A stretch of DNA of 34,510 nucleotides from JBDKUD01 sp050943315. Lineage in GTDB: Bacteria; Bacillota; Syntrophomonadia; Syntrophomonadales; Syntrophomonadaceae. Below, in pieces: positions 30,219 to 34,510 of this stretch. Location of the stretch: NCBI GenBank assembly GCA_050943315.1, contig JBMNOY010000018.1:1-34510 (forward strand), in the 5' to 3' direction. Numbering within the stretch: the first letter of the stretch is position 1; the number at the start of each line of letters is the position of its first letter. The notes beneath the pieces were generated by a model. That model was not told the origin of the DNA and made no database searches. It saw only the letters and a list, made by a program, of their open reading frames with translations. The translations under genes were made by a program, and so were the position numbers.

Positions 30219-31208
30219 ATGAAAACTAAATTAGCTTATTCTAACAGTTTTGACCCCTGGTACAACCTGGCTATTGAGGAGTATCTGCTTAACCATGTAG
30301 CAGAGGACGAAATTATCCTGTACCTTTGGCAGAATGACCATACGGTTGTAATCGGTAAATACCAGAATGCCTGGAAAGAATGCCGTTGTCAGCTTCTGGA
30401 ACAAGAAGGAGGCAAAATTGCCCGCCGGCTCTCAGGTGGGGGAGCTGTTTATCATGATCTGGGCAACCTGAACTTTACCTTTATTATGGATAGAAAACTC
30501 TATAATCTGGAGAAACAGTTGCAGGTAATTTTGAACGCGGTTAAGAAAGCGGGTATTGAGGCTGAATTTACGGGGCGCAATGATATCACCGTAGATGGCA
30601 AAAAGTTCTCCGGAAATGCCTTTTGCTTCCTGGAAAGGGCGGTATATCACCACGGAACCTTATTGATTAATAGTGATATGTCTAAATTGTCCCGTTATCT
30701 GCAGGTTTCTAAAGAAAAAATGGTTGCTAAAGCCATAGAGGCCAATTCGGTGCAATCCCGGGTGGTTAATCTGGCCGCCCTGCAGGAGAGCATAACCATT
30801 CAGTCAATGATGGACAACATGAAGGAGAGCTTCAAAGAATTATACGGAGGAGACCTTTCTGTTATCGAACTGGTTGCCAATGAAGAAATAGCCTGCTTAC
30901 ATGACCGTTACTCCTCCTGGGAATGGAGATATGGTGAAACACCGGAATTTGACGTCACCTTTAAAAAGCGCTTTATCTGGGGAGAGATAGATATGGGGCT
31001 TAGTGTTGAAGAAGGTAAAATCACCGATGCAGTAGTTTATTCAGATGCTATGGATGTTTCTATAATTGAGAGCCTAAAAGATTTACTGCAGGGATTACCT
31101 TTTAGATTTGATGCCATTAAACAGAGAATTGATACCGAAATTGCACCAAAATCAGCAGAGATAGCATCTGACATTAATAGCTGGCTGGAATTGGCTTTAA
31201 GTGAATAA
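30219..31208 (+). CDS. lplA: Lipoate-protein ligase A
   Basis: 329 residues from an ATG after GCAGGAG (a GTG at 30210 lies in that site). The catalytic N-terminal domain has the family motifs DPWYNLAIEEYLL, RRLSGGGAVYHDLGNLNFTF, and GRNDITVDGKKFSGNAF containing the substrate-lipoyl-AMP Lys. A C-terminal accessory domain (about 245-329) is present, so it resembles the full two-domain ligase, which activates free lipoate with ATP and attaches it to E2 or glycine-cleavage H proteins. Single-gene unit with its own promoter and the terminator at 31221. Octanoate transfer by a related enzyme is possible but less likely with this architecture. Confidence 0.93.
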   Translation: MKTKLAYSNSFDPWYNLAIEEYLLNHVAEDEIILYLWQNDHTVVIGKYQNAWKECRCQLLEQEGGKIARRLSGGGAVYHDLGNLNFTFIMDRKLYNLEKQLQVILNAVKKAGIEAEFTGRNDITVDGKKFSGNAFCFLERAVYHHGTLLINSDMSKLSRYLQVSKEKMVAKAIEANSVQSRVVNLAALQESITIQSMMDNMKESFKELYGGDLSVIELVANEEIACLHDRYSSWEWRYGETPEFDVTFKKRFIWGEIDMGLSVEEGKITDAVVYSDAMDVSIIESLKDLLQGLPFRFDAIKQRIDTEIAPKSAEIASDINSWLELALSE

Positions 31209-31220
31209 GAAAATCACTGC

Positions 31221-31245
31221 AAAGGGGTCTGTAAGACCCCTTTTT
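31221..31245. terminator. Terminator of lplA, shared with the convergent splB end
   Basis: AAAGGGGTC (31221-31229) pairs with GACCCCTTT around TGTAA, followed by further Ts. The minus-strand stop of the SplB homologue (31246-31244) falls in the T-run. On the minus strand the opposite side is also A/T rich, so it may work in both directions. Confidence 0.85.
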
Positions 31246-32266
31246 AAACTATGTAGCTAATCCTGGCACCGGGGAGGAATGTTTCAATCTCACGGGTAAA
31301 GAAATCGTTGATAGCACCCATCTGGTCTTGGGGATAAATATATTTGCCATATCCAAACTGCCCAAATTTAAATTGCCGGAGGCTTTCATCCATGGGCAGG
31401 GTACTGTCAGGATATACCTCACTAATAGTCGCTTTTGCCCTGGTAGTGTAGCGGTGCGAAATTATTTCCAAAGTTATTTCATCTGTTTTTGCGGCCAGGA
31501 ATGTCCTAACCTTCTCAAACATTTGGCGGTATTTTTCTTCCCATCCGGTAAACAATATTACCGGTCCAACTATAAAACCCAGCGGATAACCGGCCTGGGA
31601 GACTTTGTAGGCTGCTTGCAGCCTTTTCATTAGTGGGGGAGTAAAATGCTCGTAGCTCTCGATTACATTGTCTGCATTTATACTGAACCGTATGGTTGTT
31701 TTTCCCGCGTGTTTTATGTCCAGAAGCGAATCTATATCCGTAAACTTGGTAACAAACCTGAATATACCATACTCCTGACGGGCAAAGAATTTTATTGTAT
31801 CAGCCAGAGATTCTGTATAAGGTTCGACCGGAACCGGATCAGATGTTGCGGCACCTTCGAAAACAGTTATTTCCGGTTGCCTTTGGTTGATATATAACTG
31901 GGTTTGTTCCAGTATTTCGTTAAGATTTACATAGACCCTTATATAAGGTTTTTTGCCAAACTGGGTATTAAGATAACAGTATTCACATTGGCCCATACAT
32001 CCGGTAACCAGGGGCAACTGAAAATGGGCAGATGGTTTGCAGGTTTGGAAAGTCAGGGTTTTTCTGATTCCCACCACCAAAGTCCTTTTACCTTCCCGGT
32101 AAGCCTCCTGAGGAGTGGACCCCGGAATACCGATGATCCTTTGCTTATTTTTTAGAACTCGAATTATAATGCGGGGATTCGACTTGAACAGCTTCCACAT
32201 TCTTTTTCCCTGCGGATAGTCGAGGGCGTCTTCTTCAAAAAACACCCTTTGCGGTACAAAAGGCAT
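31244..32266 (-). CDS. splB: Spore photoproduct lyase homologue lacking the hydrogen-donor Cys
   Basis: 340 residues, radical SAM. The [4Fe-4S] motif C90-x3-C94-x2-C97 (GCMGQCEYCY) and the flanking Tyr96/Tyr98 are intact, as are FVTKFTDIDSLLD, FSINADNVIES and AGYPLGFIVGPV. Known SplB repairs 5-thyminyl-5,6-dihydrothymine in germinating spores and uses a Cys (Cys141 in B. subtilis, Cys140 in Geobacillus) as hydrogen donor in a FEASCTSD motif. Here the motif is FEGAATSD: residue 140 is Ala (GCA at 31849-31847). Full repair by the usual path should be impaired, or another donor is used. The ATG follows GGAGGAAA. It is convergent with lplA. Confidence 0.92.
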   Translation of the reverse strand: MPFVPQRVFFEEDALDYPQGKRMWKLFKSNPRIIIRVLKNKQRIIGIPGSTPQEAYREGKRTLVVGIRKTLTFQTCKPSAHFQLPLVTGCMGQCEYCYLNTQFGKKPYIRVYVNLNEILEQTQLYINQRQPEITVFEGAATSDPVPVEPYTESLADTIKFFARQEYGIFRFVTKFTDIDSLLDIKHAGKTTIRFSINADNVIESYEHFTPPLMKRLQAAYKVSQAGYPLGFIVGPVILFTGWEEKYRQMFEKVRTFLAAKTDEITLEIISHRYTTRAKATISEVYPDSTLPMDESLRQFKFGQFGYGKYIYPQDQMGAINDFFTREIETFLPGARISYIV

Positions 32267-32411
32267 ATAATTTCCTCCAACCAGGATTTTAGCTTATGCC
32301 TTATCTTTCCCGAACCGATTTCATTAATATGCAAGTAAGTCATCGGCGTCAAGAATGATTGCCTGCCTGGACTATGAGAACCTAATAATTCCTTCCGGTT
32401 AAGGGAGATTC

Positions 32412-33446
32412 CTAACCGGCAGCGGCAATAATATTGCGAAGTGTTTCCACTACATACCTAATGTCGTCCCGGGATATCCCATAATGGGTGACAAATCTCA
32501 TCATACCAGCTTCGGAGGAATTTATTTTTATTCCTCGGTGCAGGAACTGTCTTACCACCTGTTCGTCATTTAGGCCGGTTGCCGACATATCAAAGAATAC
32601 CATGTTAATATGAATATCTTCCGTTTTTACTTTTATACCGGGCAGCTTGCTTAGTTCTTCTCCCAGAAAGATGGCATTTTCATGGTCAACCGCCAGTCTG
32701 GCGCGCATTTCCCGTAAGGCCACTAACCCGGCGGCAGCCAGGATGCCGGCTTGTCTCATGCCTCCCCCCATGAGCTTTCTTTTCTTGCGGGCCTGGGCGA
32801 TAAATTCTTTACTGCTGGCCAGCATTGACCCCACCGGGGCACATAAACCTTTAGACAGGCAAAACATAACCGAGTCGCAATAGCGGGTTAGCTGCACGGC
32901 ATCTGTGTTAAGGTAGCTGGCTACATTAAAAAGCCGGGCTCCGTCCATATGCACGGGAATACCGTGTTCGTGTGCGATATGGTAAATTTTAGCCATATTT
33001 TCAAGTGGGATTACCCTGCCATTGGAATAGGCATTTTCCAGACAGATTAGACCGGTAGAAGGGTAATGCAAGTCCTCTTCTCTAATTTTGGCGGCAATTT
33101 CATCAGGGTTCATAATGCCCTGGGCAGTAACCAGGGTACGCAGTTGAACACCGGCAATTACCGAAGCTGCTCCTACTTCATGCTGTACAATATGGCAATC
33201 GTCACCGAGGATTACTTCATTGCCCCGCTGACAGTGAGTAAATAAAGCCAGCTGATTGCCAAAGGTCCCGCTGGGTACAAATATGGCCGCTTCTTTACCG
33301 GACAGTTGAGCAGCATATTCCTCCAGTTCATTCATGGTAGGGTCATCCCCGTATACATCATCACCAACTTTTGCTTTAAACATTGCCTCGCGCATAGCAT
33401 CAGTGGGCATGGTTACCGTATCACTGCGTAAATCAATAAAGTTCAT
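32412..33446 (-). CDS. ltaE: Low-specificity L-threonine aldolase
   Basis: 344 residues from an ATG after GAAAGGAGT; the longer frame to 33476 lacks a ribosome binding site. The N-terminus FIDLRSDTVTMPTDAMREAM is the family signature, with VYGDDPTMNELEEYAA, VPSGTFGNQLAL, HMDGARLFNVA and the PLP lysine K199 in FCLSKGLCAPVGSML. It cleaves L-threonine or L-allo-threonine to glycine and acetaldehyde with broad specificity. Beta-eliminating-lyase relatives share the fold. It stands alone on the minus strand, divergent from the HlyD-type adaptor gene. Confidence 0.93.
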   Translation of the reverse strand: MNFIDLRSDTVTMPTDAMREAMFKAKVGDDVYGDDPTMNELEEYAAQLSGKEAAIFVPSGTFGNQLALFTHCQRGNEVILGDDCHIVQHEVGAASVIAGVQLRTLVTAQGIMNPDEIAAKIREEDLHYPSTGLICLENAYSNGRVIPLENMAKIYHIAHEHGIPVHMDGARLFNVASYLNTDAVQLTRYCDSVMFCLSKGLCAPVGSMLASSKEFIAQARKKRKLMGGGMRQAGILAAAGLVALREMRARLAVDHENAIFLGEELSKLPGIKVKTEDIHINMVFFDMSATGLNDEQVVRQFLHRGIKINSSEAGMMRFVTHYGISRDDIRYVVETLRNIIAAAG

Positions 33447-33549
33447 TATATTAACTCCTTTCATAACGGCCCTCATCCCTATATTTTATCATGTTATTAC
33501 TGTTGGCCCGGCAAGTTTTTATGGTCAGTAAATCTCCCTAAAAGGCGTA

Positions 33550-33578
33550 TTGCCGGGGAGTTTAAGCAGTATTATAAT
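33550..33578 (+). promoter_or_regulatory. Promoter of the HlyD-type gene
   Basis: TTGCCG (33550-33555), 17-bp spacer, TATAAT (33573-33578). Predicted start near 33585, at the left arm of the operator-like repeat. Confidence 0.7.
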
Positions 33579-33615
33579 GACAATAGGTAAACTGCGCTAG
33601 TGACAATAGTTTACC
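33578..33615. promoter_or_regulatory. Operator candidate: inverted and direct repeats at the start site
   Basis: GGTAAACT (33586-33593) is mirrored by AGTTTACC (33608-33615), while TGACAATAG occurs twice in direct order (33578-33586 and 33601-33609). This sits on the predicted start of the HlyD-type gene, as expected for a TetR- or MarR-type repressor site. The regulator is not in the window. Confidence 0.55.
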
Positions 33616-33643
33616 AAAAAACCGGGAAAGGGGAGGTTTTATA

Positions 33644-34510
33644 TTGAAAGGTGTAATAAAAGGAGTTGTGGTACTGGTATTATTATCACTGGCAGCCATC
33701 GGTTCATATCTGGTTTATAAAGAATATCATTCCCAGCAGGTAGACCTGATCCAGGCCACCGGTACCATAGAGGCCACAACGGTTGACTTGACGGCCAAAA
33801 CTTCAGGTACCTTGGCCAACCTTTTCATACAGGAAGGTGGTAAAGTAAGTAAAGGTCAGTTAGTGGCGGAACTAACCCGTAATGACCTGGTGGCACAGCG
33901 GGAAAGGGATGCAATGGCGGTTCTGGCGGCAGAAACCAGGCTGAGTGATCTGTTGTCCGGGGCTCGTGTTCAGGAGATTAAGGAAGCTGCCGCTAATGTA
34001 AATGTGGCCAAAATAACTTATGAGCAATCACTGGTTGAGTATAATCGCTTGGAAGCACTATTTAAGGAAGGTGCGGTTTCACAACAGGAACTGGATAAGG
34101 CTAAGGAAAACGTAGAGGTAAAAAGGAATCAGCTGGATGCAGCGGATGCCCGACTAAGTCTCCTGGAGGCTGGCAACCGTCCTCAGGTGCTTGCCGAAGC
34201 CCAGGCTGAAGTGCAGCGTAATAAGGCTATTTTGCAGGCGACCGACAGTCTGCTGCAGGACTTAAAAATCCTTTCCCCTATCAGCGGCACGGTTCTCAGC
34301 AAAAACTATGAACCGGGGGAGTTTGTGCAAACAGGGGCTTCTTTGGCTACCGTAGCCGATTTGACCAAACTATGGGTTAAGGTCTACATCCCTACCGACG
34401 ATTTGCCGGCGATAAAAATGGGTCAAAAGGTACGCTTTACGGTCAGCGGAGATAAAACACAATATACGGGGACAGTTACTTATATTGCCTCACAGGGGGA
34501 GTTCACTCCC
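33644..34510 (+). CDS. HlyD-family membrane fusion protein (partial, cut by right edge)
   Basis: 289 codons visible from a TTG after GGGAGGT. An N-terminal membrane helix (about 5-24) is followed by a lipoyl-like half (IEATTVDLTAKTSGTLANLF, then GGKVSKGQLVAEL), a coiled coil (about 85-190, KITYEQSLVEYNRLEALFKE) and the second lipoyl half (ILSPISGTVLSKNYEPGEFV). The beta-barrel (LTKLWVKVYIPTDDLPAIKM) is reached before the edge. This is the YhiI/EmrA-like adaptor of ABC-2 or MFS exporters; transporter genes are expected just downstream. Distinct in sequence from the adaptor at 6879. The C-terminus is beyond the window. Confidence 0.9.
   Translation, partial: MKGVIKGVVVLVLLSLAAIGSYLVYKEYHSQQVDLIQATGTIEATTVDLTAKTSGTLANLFIQEGGKVSKGQLVAELTRNDLVAQRERDAMAVLAAETRLSDLLSGARVQEIKEAAANVNVAKITYEQSLVEYNRLEALFKEGAVSQQELDKAKENVEVKRNQLDAADARLSLLEAGNRPQVLAEAQAEVQRNKAILQATDSLLQDLKILSPISGTVLSKNYEPGEFVQTGASLATVADLTKLWVKVYIPTDDLPAIKMGQKVRFTVSGDKTQYTGTVTYIASQGEFTP

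Overview
The window reads as chromosome of a low-to-mid GC, endospore-forming Firmicute of the Clostridia type. Signs are strong AGGAGG-type ribosome binding sites, frequent TTG/GTG starts, a spore photoproduct lyase homologue, a wall amidase carrying a copper-amine-oxidase-like stalk domain, an SdpR/SdpI pair and a clostridial-style ABC-F gene. The species cannot be fixed from the sequence. No rRNA, tRNA, CRISPR array, complete insertion sequence or replication origin was seen.

Layout. 1-1223 (-): sensor kinase of the Spo0B/GHKL type, cut by the left edge. 1224-1957: decayed DNA with an imperfect inverted repeat, a pseudogene with an in-frame stop and a frameshifted remnant. 1958-2957: amidase plus holin-like cassette. 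3133-5565: promoter, short terminated leader and recQ. 5611-6683: 40-bp palindrome and an sdpR-sdpI operon. 6879-10073: adaptor, ATPase and permease of a MacAB/YknXYZ-type exporter. 10261-12366: leader with stacked hairpins and a MutS2-like ATPase lacking Smr. 12457-13617: DUF362 ferredoxin-like protein. 13688-14449 (-): MerR/TipA-type regulator with a 19-bp-spacer promoter. 14538-16389 (-): ABC-F ribosome-protection ATPase with a complete attenuator leader. 16503-16967: FMN-binding flavin protein. 17051-20253 (-): lipoprotein and a large wall amidase. 20508-21372: GNAT-like protein behind a terminator, and a small membrane ORF. 21443-22805: DUF763 protein behind a LexA-like box. 22886-24040 (-): aminotransferase. 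24268-25316: two divergent ferritin-like half proteins, one with an Asp/Arg/His repeat tail. 25713-30077: five-gene KaiC/V4R/wHTH/pseudokinase operon. 30139-31208: lipoate ligase. 31244-33446 (-): SplB homologue and threonine aldolase. 33550-end: HlyD-type adaptor, cut by the right edge.

The most interesting unit is the 25.7-30.1 kb operon. It holds a double-domain KaiC-like ATPase, a single-domain KaiC-like ATPase, a Cys-rich V4R sensor protein, a small winged-helix protein and a histidine-kinase-like protein whose phospho-acceptor His is Val and whose ATP-binding domain is worn away. It looks like a signalling module in which KaiC-type ATPases, not phosphotransfer, do the work.

Other points worth attention are a three-codon leader peptide and three-segment attenuator in front of the ABC-F gene; a SplB homologue with Ala in place of the catalytic hydrogen-donor Cys; a DUF763 gene under a probable SOS operator; and the mirrored promoter motif shared by the two ferritin-like genes. 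Most starts were moved to the codon with the best ribosome binding site. Function assignments come from motif recognition by eye, without a database search.
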